Of a DNA stretch of 64,000 nucleotides, positions 11,830 to 23,540 are shown piece after piece. Position numbers and translations under genes: made by a program. The stretch comes from Apostichopus japonicus. Taxonomy: Eukaryota > Echinodermata > Holothuroidea > Aspidochirotida > Stichopodidae. Every line of letters begins with the position of its first letter. Position 1 is the first letter of the stretch. The stretch lies in assembly GCF_037975245.1 (NCBI RefSeq), contig NC_092563.1:25576960-25640959 (forward strand), given 5' to 3'. Below the pieces are notes generated by a model. That model was not told the DNA's origin. It ran no database searches and saw nothing but the letters and a program-made list of their open reading frames with translations.

Positions 11830-13910
11830 TTATTCAAACCTGTTGCAAAACGTATTACCAGACTTGTGTGTTGGCTGTTTGTTATTCCATATTTACAATA
11901 AGCTCAGTCTTCAACCAGACTGGTGTGTTGGCTGTTTGTTAGTCCATTATTACAATAAGCTCAGTCTTCAACCATACTGGTGTGTTGGCTGTTTGTTATT
12001 GAATATTCCATTATTACAATAAGCTCAGACTTCAACCAGACTGGTGTGTTGGCTGTTTGTTAGTCCATTAATACAATATGCTCAGTCTTCAACCAGACTT
12101 GTGTTGGCTGTTTGTTAGTCCATTATTACAATATGCTCAGTCTTCAACCAGACTAGTGTGTTGGCTGTTTGTTATTGAATATATATTCCATTATTACCAT
12201 AAGCTCAGACTTCAACCAGACTGGTGTGGTGGCTGTTTGTTAGTCCATTAATACAATATGCTCAGTCTTCAACCAGACTTGTGTTGGCTGTTTGTTAGTC
12301 CATTATTACAATATGCTCAGTCTTCAACCAGACTAGTGTGTTGGCTGTTTGTTATTGAATATATATTCCATTATTACCATAAGCTCAGACTTCAACCAGA
12401 CTGGTGTGTTGGCTGTTTGTTAGTCCATTAATACAATATGCTCAGTCTTCAACCAGACTTGTGTTGGCTGTTTGTTAGTCCATTATTACAATATGCTCAG
12501 TCTTCAACCAGACTAGTGTGTTGGCTGTTTGTTATTGAATATATATTCCATTATTACCATAAGCTCAGACTTCAACCAGACTTGTGTGTTGGCTGTGTGT
12601 TAGTCCATTAATACAATATGCTCAGTCTTCAACCAGACTTGTGTTGGCTGTTTGTTAGTCCATTATTACAATATGCTCAGTCTTCAACCAGACTTGTGTT
12701 GGCTGTTTGTTAGTCCATTATTACAATATGCTCAGTCTTCAACCAGACTAGTGTGTTGGCTGTTTGTTATTGAATATATATTCCATTATTACCATAAGCT
12801 CAGACTTCAACCAGACTTGTGTGTTGGCTGTTTGTTAGTCCATTAATACAATATGCTCAGTCTTCAACCAGACTAGTGTGTTGGCTGTTTGTTATTGAAT
12901 ATATATTCCATTATTACCATAAGCTCAGACTTCAACCAGACTTGTGTGTTGGCTGTTTGTTAGTCCATTAATACAATATGCTCAGTCTTCAACCAGACTT
13001 GTGTTGGCTGTTTGTTAGTCCATTATTACAATATGCTCAGTCTTCAACCAGACTAGTGTGTTGGCTGTTTGTTATTGAATATATATTCCATTATTACCAT
13101 AAGCTCAGACTTCAACCAGACTTGTGTGTTGGCTGTTTGTTAGTCCATTAATACAATATGCTCAGTCTTCAACCAGACTTGTGTTGGCTGTTTGTTAGTC
13201 CATTATTACAATATGCTCAGTCTTCAACCAGACTAGTGTGTTGGCTGTTTGTTATTGAATATATATTCCATTATTACCATAAGCTCAGACTTCAACCAGA
13301 CTGGTGTGTTGGCTGTTTGTTAGTCCATTAATACAATATGCTCAGTCTTCAACCAGACTTGTGTTGGCTGTTTGTTAGTCCATTATTACAATATGCTCAG
13401 TCTTCAACCAGACTAGTGTGTTGGCTGTTTGTTATTGAATATATATTCCATTATTACCATAAGCTCAGACTTCAACCAGACTGGTGTGTTGGCTGTTTGT
13501 TAGTCCATTAATACAATATGCTCAGTCTTCAACCAGACTTGTGTTGGCTGTTTGTTAGTCCATTATTACAATATGCTCAGTCTTCAACCAGACTAGTGTG
13601 TTGGCTGTTTGTTATTGAATATATATTCCATTATTACCATAAGCTCAGACTTCAACCAGACTGGTGTGTTGGCTGTTTGTTAGTCCATTAATACAATATG
13701 CTCAGTCTTCAACCAGACTTGTGTTGGCTGTTTGTTAGTCCATTATTACAATATGCTCAGTCTTCAACCAGACTAGTGTGTTGGCTGTTTGTTATTGAAT
13801 ATATATTCCATTATTACCATAAGCTCAGACTTCAACCAGACTGGTGTGTTGGCTGTTTGTTAGTCCATTAATACAATATGCTCAGTCTTCAACCAGACTA
13901 TTGTGTTGGT
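11830..13910. repeat. Satellite-like array with a 180-bp higher-order unit
   Basis: Three related monomers of about 55-68 bp, all containing CTCAGTCTTCAACCAGACT or CTCAGACTTCAACCAGACT plus TTGGCTGTTTGTTA, alternate to form a 180-bp higher-order unit. The phrase starting TAGTCCATTAATACAATATG begins at 12061, 12241, 12421, 12601, 12961, 13141, 13321, 13501, 13681 and 13861. The units beginning 13321, 13501 and 13681 look base-for-base identical over 180 bp, and the left edge (11830-12060) is more irregular. Short ORFs inside are repeat artefacts. Confidence 0.96.
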
Positions 13911-15370
13911 TCTCCATTAGTGAACAGAATGGAAACAATTCCATTGTGCAGTAGATATTGCAGCCAGGATCATGTAATATACATTGTTAATCTCAGTTGT
14001 ATTGATGTGGAGTCTTATTGTATTTATAGCTAAAGCCTCAAAAGTCACCAATTATTATCCCCATTTGCCCAACACTTTATTTTAGTGTTATTGTTCCTGC
14101 TACACATAAAAAAAAATAAAAAAAACATCAGTATTACTGATTCTGCATTGTCCTACCCTCTTTTTGTATATAATTCTGCCTGTAACCACTTCCCTCAGAA
14201 TTGACCTATCCACCTTTTACCTGGGACCCCCAATTGTGTCAGCTACTGTAAAACCACAAAATGCAGAATTGTTGATTTGTATGTGTTCTAGCACATTTCT
14301 ATTGCATCTGCATTGACCTGAAAGTTCAAAATTTAACCTATCCACTATTGTTCTAGCTTCCAACAATGTTTTTCATCCCTACAGGCTTTATCTTTATGTA
14401 GCTTTCACCTTTTGTTTTATTGTCTATACAAGAATCTATTTGTGTTTCACAAAATTTCGGTTATATGGTTATGGTTATAGTTTTCTCAATCTCGATAATT
14501 TTACTTTATACGTCTTTTTATATTTTGTTTTATTTAAGAGTACTTTGGTATTGATGTAAATTTATATTGAGCAGGCAATGTCAGTGTTGTATTCAATCAG
14601 GAGGTTGAATGGGAGGAACACCTAAGAGGAGGGTGAGTTGGGATGGAATGAAAAGTGCAGAGGTGCTCAGGTGTGTATAATTGATTAAGTAAGACAATGT
14701 ATGAAATGTGATTGGATGAACAGTCATCAGGCAGAGGAACATGTTATAGTATCTGTACCATTAGTATTGTGGTGATAGTATTGTTATATTAGTATTGTTA
14801 ATATTGTTTATATTACTATTTTGATCACATTGGAGATATATATATATAAACAAATCTGTAGTAACAATACGAAAAGCAATGGCTGTCATCAACAGCTACA
14901 AACTGTGACCTCACTCACTTTCAGTGATTAAAAAATCATATATTTAAATTCATTGACAATCAACAATTTTGTTTTCCTTTATTTCTTTATCTTCTTTATT
15001 TTTTCTCTTCTTGATGTTGGTTGTAATGTAGGTCTCTTCCCAAGAAGAATTAATGTATAATAAAGGTGTGTTTGTTTAGTCAAAGTGACAGCATTAAATA
15101 GCTACCCAACATAAGTCAATAGTATTTTATAAGAGAAAAGAATAAATAATAAAATTTGAACAGGAGTCCCTGACAACCTTTCAAATGATCAGTGGAGAAC
15201 ACATCAACATCTTCATTCATGAAACTATCCAACAGGGGCACCAGTGCCCAGGGCAGGAAGTTTGTGCAAAATCTCAAAAGTTCCCCTTTGGATATTTAAG
15301 AATGTCCTTTTTGCTGAGAAATTGAGGAAATAATTATGGAAAGTGTCCTAAAACATGTTCAACATTTTGT
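13911..15370. other. Intergenic, nothing recognised
   Basis: AT-rich sequence with short A and AT runs (about 14108-14125, 14837-14847). No supported gene, RNA or mobile element. Confidence 0.4.
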
Positions 15371-15700
15371 TTGGTAGTGATGGACCCCATCTGTACATGT
15401 TTACCTGTTTGGTAGTGATGGACCCTATCTGCACCCCTTGCAAGTTTACATGTTTGGTAGTGATGGACCCTATCTGCACCCCTTGCAAGTGTGGTAGTGA
15501 TGGACCCCATCCCCACCTCTCTGAAGTTTACCTGTTTGGTAGTGCTGTACCCCATGTGCACCCCTTGCAAGTTTACCTGTTTGGTAGTGATGTACCCCAT
15601 CCGCACCTCTCTGAATTAGACCTGCACAGTAGTGATGTACCCCATCCACACCTCTCTTAAGTTGACCTATTCGGTAGTGATGGACCCCATACACATAAAT
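15371..15700. repeat. Minisatellite, 45-bp unit
   Basis: Eight copies of GGTAGTGATG or close variants at about 15373, 15411, 15456, 15493, 15538, 15583, 15627 and 15673. Most are 45 bp apart; two shorter units are 37-38 bp. As 45 is divisible by three, both strands carry repetitive ORFs of about 90-100 codons; I treat these as by-products. Confidence 0.9.
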
Positions 15701-16382
15701 GAGGTATAGAGAGGGTGTATGTGTTGCGTCTGACAAAACTAGCTCCTAGATTATGTAATGAAGTTGTTCAAAAGAAACTTATTGTTGAATAAGATTACAC
15801 AGATCATTGAATAGTTTCATAGCCTGAAACAGGTTGCAGTAAGTGAGGAACGGTGAGACCTCTAGTTACCTTCATGATCATTGGCATTGGATTTTTATTT
15901 CGAACAAAATACTTGTTTTGGGGTGTTTTAAGCTTTGGCATACTTTTTAATGTAGAATCACCAAAACCTTGGTGATCCTCAAAATGCCACCAACCACAGT
16001 CAACAGTAATGGTATTGAAACAAAATCTGAAATTCATAAACTTGAAAAGACCAAATACACTTTCATGAGTTTGTCTGGAATGATATTAAGAAGAAGATAT
16101 GAAGAACAAACATTCTTGGATATCTTAGTACTTTATTTTATTGAAGGCAGAAGAGATGTATAAAAGACAAACAGAATTAACAATTTAATTATTGAAGAAA
16201 GGTAAACAACCATCTGTATACTAATGGATCAAAATAGCAGGGATGGGAAAGCTTTTTATGCCTCCCATGAATTGTCTGGGTGTGACAATGCATGTGATAA
16301 GAACTTCTGTAACAGCTACCCTGCAATTGTGAAGAGCAAATAGTAATGATACAATCATAACCTCTCTCAACATAACCTCTTA
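15701..16382. other. Intergenic, nothing recognised
   Basis: No recognisable gene. Overlapping short ORFs on both strands around 15804-16163 have no identifiable domain or splice context. Confidence 0.35.
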
Positions 16383-16530
16383 CTCCCAGCCCTCCCTCCT
16401 CCCAGCCCTCTCTCCTCCCAGCCCTCCCTACTCCCAGCCCTCCCTCCTCCCTGCCCTCCCTCCTTCCAGCCCTCCCTCCTCCCTCCTTCCAGCCCTCCCT
16501 CCTTCCAGCCCCCTCTTATCTCTCCTCCCT
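16383..16530. repeat. Polypyrimidine minisatellite
   Basis: Repeats of CCCAGCCCTCCCTCCT with variants. The minus strand is runs of three or more G separated by short spacers, so G-quadruplex or triplex folding is plausible from composition. Confidence 0.85.
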
Positions 16531-16641
16531 CTCCAAACCCATATGTTACATTGATGTTTTCTGAAGCTTGAATGTGAATTATAACAGCAATTTTAATTAT
16601 TATATTTTAATAATACTGTTCCCAATGCTTGTTTCATTTTC

Positions 16642-17360
16642 AGCTCAACCAGCTTTGCTGGGTTGAGCTATTGTGATCCACCACCATCACTATATCTGTC
16701 TATCATGTCTGTTCACAATTGTTTATACAATTGTTTAAGTGCTCTGGAACACTCATTATTCGATAAATTTTTTACTGCAACTTGGACACAATGTTTGTTG
16801 GATGTTGGGCTACTATCGACCGCCCGGAAGTGAAGGTCAAAGGTTATTTAGGGGTCACTACAGGCCATATTGTGAAAATTTTCAAATGTATCTCCTCTTT
16901 CCCAGAAGACCACATATTCTTGAAAGTTGGTTTTAATATTTCTTGGTTAGCGTTTCTTTCAGGGTGTACAGGGATTTTGGATGGGTCATTAAAGGTCATC
17001 AGAGGTCAAAACAGTCTGTCAAGAGCTCTTGAATGCTCATTCTAAGATTGATTTTGATGAAACTAGGACACAATGATTGTTGAATGTTGGGCTATATATT
17101 GGACCACCAGCAAGTTAAGGTCAAAGGTCGTTTACCGATCCTTACCGTCCATTTTGTCAAACCTTCAACATCTCTTTCCTAGAGCGACCAATATTACTGA
17201 AACTTGGACAGTTTTCATTGGGCTACTTTTGACCACCAAGAGTGAAGGACAAAGACATGCACTAATTTAATATTAGCAGGTACATCCTCGCTGGAACAAT
17301 ATTTGCAATAATTCAGATTTGAACGATTTGAGCTATTGCACCATCAGTGCTCTAGTTCTT
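16642..17360 (+). repeat. Hairpin-capped, AGGTCA-containing dispersed repeat
   Basis: Starts with an imperfect hairpin (AGCTCAACC-AGC-TTT-GCT-GGGTTGAGCT, 16642-16669), followed by phrases such as AACTTGGACACAATG and several GGTCAAAGGT motifs, partly duplicated about 290 bp apart (near 16780 and 17070). The layout resembles the elements at 40758 and 49282. No protein is encoded. Confidence 0.5.
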
Positions 17361-18718
17361 TCATTTGAAACAACAAAAAAAGCATATTTAGTAACACACA
17401 CCAGTATAATTTGGTTAGTACAAGGAAAACTCATATCTGTAAATATAATTTAGAAGTAAATGTTCAAATAAAGATAAGAAAGACTACAGTTCTGAGCACC
17501 ATTAATTAAACATACTCAAAAGTCCTGCAAGTTCCACACTTGAGAACTAAACAGCACAAGTGATGTAACATACTGCAACCAACAGTTTGTTTCAAATATT
17601 CATTGCTTAAAAGATGATAGCTTTGGAACCAGTGTAACTACAGTATCATGGGATGCCACAAACATACAACTCTGCTGTATGATTCATATTTATTAGGAAG
17701 GAAACACCAGCATGTAAAATGATCAAAGATTCTACAAGAATATAAAGATATTAAACAAATGTTAGTGTTGATATATAAGTCACATCAAACAAAGGATGTA
17801 GCACATGCATTTCTTTAGTATTGTTTTTTTTTTTTGTATGATGCACTAACCTAGAAGAGAGACTAGTATGTGTTGTAAATTGCAGCTATATGGGCAACTT
17901 GTGAGTATACAGGTACGAATATGGTAAACAGCCTCCACATGCACTAATGACTCTGTGAATGTTAAGAATGGTAACACCATTGTTAACTGGGCCTTCAGAC
18001 TCCTCTACATGTGAATTAAAATATTAGAAGTATCAGACACACTGATAATGACCATCCATTGTATCGTTAAGTTTTAATGGACTTTTCAGGGGAAAAAGGC
18101 ACTTATGGTCAAGTGTAGAGCACTTAAGCATAAAATGAAAAGTCTGTTTTTTTTCTTGGTAGGTTTTAAATCAATTTTTACATAGTATTATTTATGCCAG
18201 AAATCTAGAATGTTCATTGCTTTCAAGGTGGGCTTCCAAGGAACTTATAACAAAAAATCTGTGTATATTAAGCTCTGATGGGCCTAAAGTAAGGTTGGCT
18301 TCTCATTCAGAGGTAATCCACAGTATTTTCATCTGAAATGGTCTTCTCAATTGCAATATTCCGGGAAAAAACAAAATTGGATAGCGGCCCAACATAAATG
18401 TTCGCCTTCTCCCACATACACAAGTTGAGGCTTAGCATCATAAAATAACTGTTTTTTCAGGATGATATTGACAAAATCAAAACCTCCATTTGGAACATCT
18501 GCTTCCAACTTCAGCTGAATTTAGATACTTTCATTAGCAGCTGCTTGCATCCAAATATCCTCTCAGAGTGAGGCCTTACAGTACCTCCTGTTATTAGACT
18601 TTGCCTGACTCCCTCCTAAACTTCAATTCTGTAACCAAAGAATTGCTTGAATTGTCTATCTGTGTGGTTAAAGTAGCTTGGTGATTAGCTTTGGCCTCCC
18701 TTTTTGGATTAAGTCAGT
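17361..18718 (-). other. Intergenic and probable 3' UTR of SLC52 copy 2
   Basis: Lies downstream of the minus-strand transporter stop. AATAAA on the minus strand near 17686 is a possible but distant poly(A) signal. No other gene or repeat is recognised. Confidence 0.35.
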
Positions 18719-21639
18719 TCAGAGGGGCGTGACGAGGTCACTGTTGGACACACAGGGAGGCATATGCGAGCACGGATCTGGATAATAGGGCACAAACCAG
18801 TCTGTGTAGTGTACAAGTGGAAAGATGACAATGGCTCCCAGTAAAGACCCTATTTGATTGATGATGCCGTAACATATCAACAGGACACGATTATTTGGCT
18901 CCATTCGTAGGATCCATCCGATGGTTGCCCGTACAAAATGAAAGCATCCTGATGACAGAAACCAAGCCAAAACCTGTGGAAATGAAAAACAGGGACGAAT
19001 GACTTGCCTTTATAAGTGTTGGTTATACTAATTTTACTGATTTTAATGAATTGTTGTAATATTTCCAATTAGAGCGACACATCGATTATCAGTTACTTTT
19101 CAGCAGTATATATTTAATATTTATTCTGCATCTATAGATATATTGGTTCTCGACAGGCCATTTTTTTAGCTACAGTAAGGCAACCCTCGGTTATTGGATG
19201 GATTCTTTGCTACCCAATGTAGGGTTGTTATGGAGAATAATTTCTGGCTCATTTTGTAATGCACAAATTTCTTCACACAGTCATGCTGACATTACAATTC
19301 AAGCCTTTTTGATGTTGCAAATTAAAATTGGAAAATTATGAGTTATATATTTATTTATTTTTGATTGATTTTTTTTTTGGCTCTTTCATCCCAACAGAAA
19401 TGTAAGATGACACAATCCCTCCCCCCCCCCCCGTTCCCCCTCACAGAAGAACAATTAGGTTGCTTTAAGGGATACAATATAAATACTCCACATTATGTTT
19501 ACAGACGATCATTTGGTGAATTCTGGGGCATATTTAGGCTATTAATTAGGTCTATTGTACATGCAAGGTTGTGCTAATAACTACTGTTAATGTTTTGTGT
19601 GAGGTTGGAAGGTGCAGTGAACACTATCAGGATCAAGAGTAATCTTAAAGCAGCATTTTGCGTCCTTTTCTATGATATTTCTCAACCTCACTGACTGCAC
19701 TATGCCATAACGACATACATAACTAGCTAAATCTATTTAAATCTTACTTCAAATGGTGGCATAAAAGTCGAAAACTTTGCAACTTTCAACTTTGTTTTTT
19801 CTCCAAGATATTTTCCATTGGGATCCAAATAAACCTCGCCCATAATATGAATATTTAAATGCTACGAACGTCATTGACCAATAGGCCTACGTAATACAAC
19901 ACCATGCTTGATTTGTGTACAGTCTATATGACAGATGTACCAGGGAGTTCCATAACAACTCCCTGGTTGTACCAACGCAAAGTCTTGAATCTATTTTTAG
20001 CAACGGCTCATAACTAAACCTGCATCTCTGATTGGTTGAATTCAAACTAGTGGGTTTGGGGAAACCGTATGCGATTAATTTTAACCGTGGAATTTGTCGT
20101 CCGTGGACACTTTTCTCATCTGCAAAAATCCTTAATTACTCGCCAATTAACGTTGTTGGCAGGGAAAAACTTGGCTAATATCTTACTGTAGTTTGCTGTT
20201 TTGTGATTGATATATGTAAAAAACTCGATGGACATGTCAAAAAGTAGAAAATGGCGACCAAACGCAAAATGCTGCTTTAAGGGAGCAGTGTTTCATTTTA
20301 ACAAAGCATAAATTTGAAGAAGCACTTGCTCCAGTGAAAGGTTCCCCATACACAGCACTACATACACACCTAGTAGTGCGTGTGAGATGGTGCCCGATAT
20401 TTTCAGTTACAACCATTACTTGACATTCTACTGATTAAACTAGCGACTTACCACAAGTATGCTGCCCATTACACTGTCTTGTAAAGGTGGCAATGGACTC
20501 GTTAAGGCAGTCACAAAACAGTAGATCCCTGCAACTGTTCCTAAGGCAAAAACAGTGATGACCAGAACAAAACTCCTGGAGGGCTTTAGCATCACAACAA
20601 AACACGCTAAGGGATTAGCAATGTTGCCGAATGTTGCGGCTAACAGGTAAATGTTCAAACCGTATGCACCGGCCGAGTAGCTCTGTATAGAGGGCAGTAC
20701 ACAGTTCACTAATGCATTGGCTACACCCAAGATGACAAACAAGGCAACAAATTCCAGAATACTACTGCTCTGTCGTGGTTGAGACAAGACCGAGGATACT
20801 TCTATTTCATCATCCTCGTCTTTCTTGGAAGACACCATTTCATACTGCCTCTGCCTTTGGTTGCCCCCGGCATCAGAACTAGCTTCTCTTTGTTGGTTCA
20901 GATACTCAGGTGCATACTCTCTCCGAACAGATGGCAGATGGTTCAGACAGACAAATGCTACGAAGCAAGACAACATCATGACACTCAAAAATGAAAAGAA
21001 GACTTCGGGACCAAAGCGTGCCGGTTTAGTTTCATGCGTCCAAGATGTACACTGTCTTAGCTCTCCCGAGTCGTCATAATCATTGTACGTATAATTTGCC
21101 ACACACACTGGGGCTCCTCCTACTCCTTGTATTATGGCAACTAAGCTAGGAATCATACCACTCAGGCCCATGCCGATGAAAAACCAGTTCATGTACTGGC
21201 TCTTCAATCGAGCCATGAAAGGAGGGAAAGTCACATTCGAAGTGCAATCGACTAATGCCAAAAGGAAGACAAATATCGTGAAATAGGTGCTGTGCAGTTG
21301 GTTATCTAGCTTCCAGATGGTGAAAACATCCCAGTAAAATATCAGAAAGACACATGTGGCTGTTCCAACCGCAGATATTAAGTAATTGGTTGGCCCCTCC
21401 AACTGGTATCCCTTTGGTGCCATGTAGTTGATGACTGCGAACAGAAGAGGACCAATGTTTGCCACCTGGATGATAATTACTAACCAAGAAGCGATCTCAA
21501 ACTGTTCTGGAATACCCAAAGAAACAAGCAGAGGCAGCTCCACCCAAATTGAATTGATTCCGATCCATGATCCTTGCCCAAACAAGAGGACTAGAAAGAT
21601 CACAAAGACCTGCATCGTGGTAGGTTTGCTAGTACTCAT
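18719..21639 (-). CDS. SLC52A: SLC52-type riboflavin transporter (copy 2)
   Basis: Second riboflavin carrier. Coding exons on the minus strand are 21639-20452 (396 codons) and 18973-18719 (84 codons plus stop), giving 480 aa, joined in phase 0 by a 1478-bp GTAAGT...CACAG intron. The intron falls at the same protein position as in copy 1, after G-S-[VI]-L-V. I use the ATG at 21639 (MSTSKPTT); the open frame extends to 21654 only through a GTG, an unlikely start here, and this ATG has A at -3. Signatures include GSWIGINSIWVELPLLVSLG, KPARFGPEVFFSFL, RATIGWILR and PDPC. The middle loop (about 235-290) differs in sequence from copy 1 and is Gln/Arg-rich. The substrate is assigned from the family. 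Confidence 0.92.
18974..20451 (-). other. Intron of SLC52 copy 2
   Basis: Bounded by a GTAAGT donor (at 20451 on the minus strand) and a CACAG acceptor (18974-18978). It contains a C-homopolymer near 19420-19432 and a hairpin at 19939-19967. A short ORF at 19365-19577 has no recognised domain. Confidence 0.85.
19939..19967. repeat. Perfect 11-bp inverted repeat (hairpin)
   Basis: ACCAGGGAGTT, a 7-nt loop and its exact reverse complement. It shares the ACCAGGGAG stem start with the hairpin at 839-871 but differs in inner stem and loop. Confidence 0.7.
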
Positions 21640-21681
21640 CCTCAAAGATGGCACTTGTACAACTTAATGAACTTGCCAAAA
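21640..21681 (-). other. 5' UTR end of SLC52 copy 2 with splice acceptor
   Basis: On the minus strand a pyrimidine-rich run ending TTTTTCAG stops at 21682; the 42 bases after it lead to the ATG at 21639. As in copy 1, the 5' UTR is probably split. An upstream first exon could lie near 22.9-23.0 kb, but no clear donor fixes it. Confidence 0.5.
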
Positions 21682-23005
21682 CTGAAAAACAAAAGAGAAC
21701 AAAATAATAAATTTGACATGAAGAAATCTGTAGAAACTTAAGTAAGAAAAGAAATCTGTAAATGAAAATTCTGCAAGTAAATTCTGTCAGAAAAGAAGTC
21801 TGTTTAAAAGTCATTTTCCAGACAAGAAAGTTCACAATTTTTATGATGCTTTAACTGCGTTCTTAGAAACTCACTGTTACTCCAGTCTACCCTCTGCCCC
21901 AAGCTGAGCTTGAGTAAGCCTCAAGATTTTTAACGTAAGGACACAGTTCACGATCAGATCTTTCAAACCTCCTCCAAAGGTGGATTGAACATCGGATAAC
22001 ACCCACTGTGTGTAAATAATCATTGCAGTAGGCGTTCCACCAGATTGCAATGACCTCGGCTTCTAACTTTCGGCAAATTTTGCTAAATTCCAGAGCCTGC
22101 ATACTCATCTTTAAATAAGCTGATTGGGACATAGGTCGCAACCACAATATGTTTGGGGTCTGGGGCAAAGAACATCTTTTACTACCTCCGGGTAACACTG
22201 GATCAATGGGAACGTGCCTTTATTCACTCAAGAGTAACATGGGTACTGAAACCAAACAACTTGAACCACTCTCAACTTTTGCCTACTTTAAAACAAGTTA
22301 CTATGTGACTTAAACCTTGATATCATGATGGTGATATAGCAATTGAAGTATCTTGAGTCCAATTCAAACTTCAAAGGGGATAGATACTAAGAAGTTTGTC
22401 CTTAAGTACCAGCTAGGCTTGGTAGCCTAAGCCTTAGGTTAGAAGGTAGATTAAGATTTAAGAATTTACTTTCATCATATTTTCATAACAACATACTGAC
22501 ATAAGCTAATCTTAGTCTGATCAAAGGTATAAGAACACACCTCATTACTATTTCAGGCTCAGTACACAAAGTGTGCGATTCACCTCTTACGTCTTAGGCG
22601 TAACTTAGGCCTGACAGTTTAGGCTAAGGTTTCAGTTGGGCAGCAGCTTAATGCTGATTGTGTAATATCACTATCAGATTGGTTACTTAACTAAATTTAC
22701 TAGTAGCACAAACAATATTATTACAGTAGTTTGGATTAATGACGTTACTGTACTTGATATCACAGGAGACAAGTTGACGACTATTTCGGCTCAAGTCAAA
22801 TTCATATCCATGACACCGTGAAAATAGACAACTCCATTTATGTTTATAACGATAGTTCATTCATTGATATTTATATTTATATCAAGGCACGAAATTTAAC
22901 AAAGTAACAAACCTCCTCGCAGCTGTTCACTTCACTGCCTGCCACCGTTGTCTGCATACTTTTACAAATGTAGCCGATCGTCGCGTTGCGTAAGCAGCAA
23001 AAACT
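21682..23005. other. Probable 5' intron and upstream region of SLC52 copy 2
   Basis: No supported coding sequence. The right end (22910-23030) is richer in CpG than its surroundings and has a palindromic E-box-like ATCAGCTGAT near 23014, so a promoter for the minus-strand transporter is possible. A minus-strand ORF of 103 codons (21887-22198) has no recognisable features. Confidence 0.3.
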
Positions 23006-23056
23006 GTGGTCAATCAGCTGATCGAAATTCCCGGTCTGCAGGTTACGCAACAGTCA

Positions 23057-23452
23057 ATGTTTACCCTGACTTCTGGCACATGTGTCACTACGGGTAATTT
23101 CTGTGACCGGCGGTATCAATTTGTAAATGAATTCCGTGGGGAGGTTTGTGGCATCAATCTGCAGACGGCAGTATTACAACAAAAAGATTTTCCCAAGGTC
23201 TCAGTTCGTAACAAATGGTATAGTATTTTGCACATTACCTTGGAAAACGGCACTTATTTATTCTCCATACTGGCAGGTGATATGATAAGAAACAAAAACA
23301 TAATTAATTACGCGATCATAGCGGTTTCAAAAGAGGATTACAAGACTTTTGCTGCTATAGAAAACGATGGAAATGATGGAAATTATACGTATAACAAGTC
23401 GCTAAGGAAAACAAACATCAGTTACCAGGAAGGAATTGGAGTTAAGGGTTAG
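23057..23452 (+). CDS. Uncharacterised ORF (131 codons from first ATG)
   Basis: An open frame runs from at least 23006 to a stop ending at 23452; the first ATG is at 23057, giving 131 aa. I do not recognise the protein. It has hydrophobic patches (LHITLENGTYLFSILAG), a Lys/Asn-rich C-terminal third and two N-Y-T/N-I-S sites, with no signal peptide, repeat or known motif. It is divergent from SLC52 copy 2. Length alone makes it somewhat unlikely by chance in AT-rich DNA, but without splice or codon evidence it may not be a gene; it could also be one exon of a longer gene. Confidence 0.25.
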   Translation: MFTLTSGTCVTTGNFCDRRYQFVNEFRGEVCGINLQTAVLQQKDFPKVSVRNKWYSILHITLENGTYLFSILAGDMIRNKNIINYAIIAVSKEDYKTFAAIENDGNDGNYTYNKSLRKTNISYQEGIGVKG

Positions 23453-23461
23453 GACAGATCA

Positions 23462-23540
23462 GTGGTGTAGCTATATAACAGGTAGGTGCCCCCTCGCACA
23501 CACACAAAATTTGGGACGGCCAAAACTTGCATACACACAA
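23462..23540 (+). mobile_element. CAGTGG-type element start
   Basis: Begins CAGTGGTGTAGCTATATA and continues with GTGCCCCCTCGCACACACAC, like the terminus ending at 1206 and the copy at 43455. The far end is not visible, so the length is unknown. Confidence 0.35.

Noticed and set aside
11822-12846. Short + strand ORFs with CVGCLLVHYYNKLSLQP repeats
   Set aside because: Translations of the satellite monomers, interrupted wherever the monomer length changes.
8066-13910. CRISPR-like direct repeats
   Set aside because: Units are tandem without unique spacers, and the genome is clearly eukaryotic.
15334-15736. ORFs of about 90-100 codons on both strands
   Set aside because: Produced by the 45-bp repeat on both strands; repeat periodicity explains them.
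21640-21654. Upstream in-frame start for SLC52 copy 2
   Set aside because: The extension depends on a GTG; the ATG at 21639 has a purine at -3 and matches the position of the copy 1 start.
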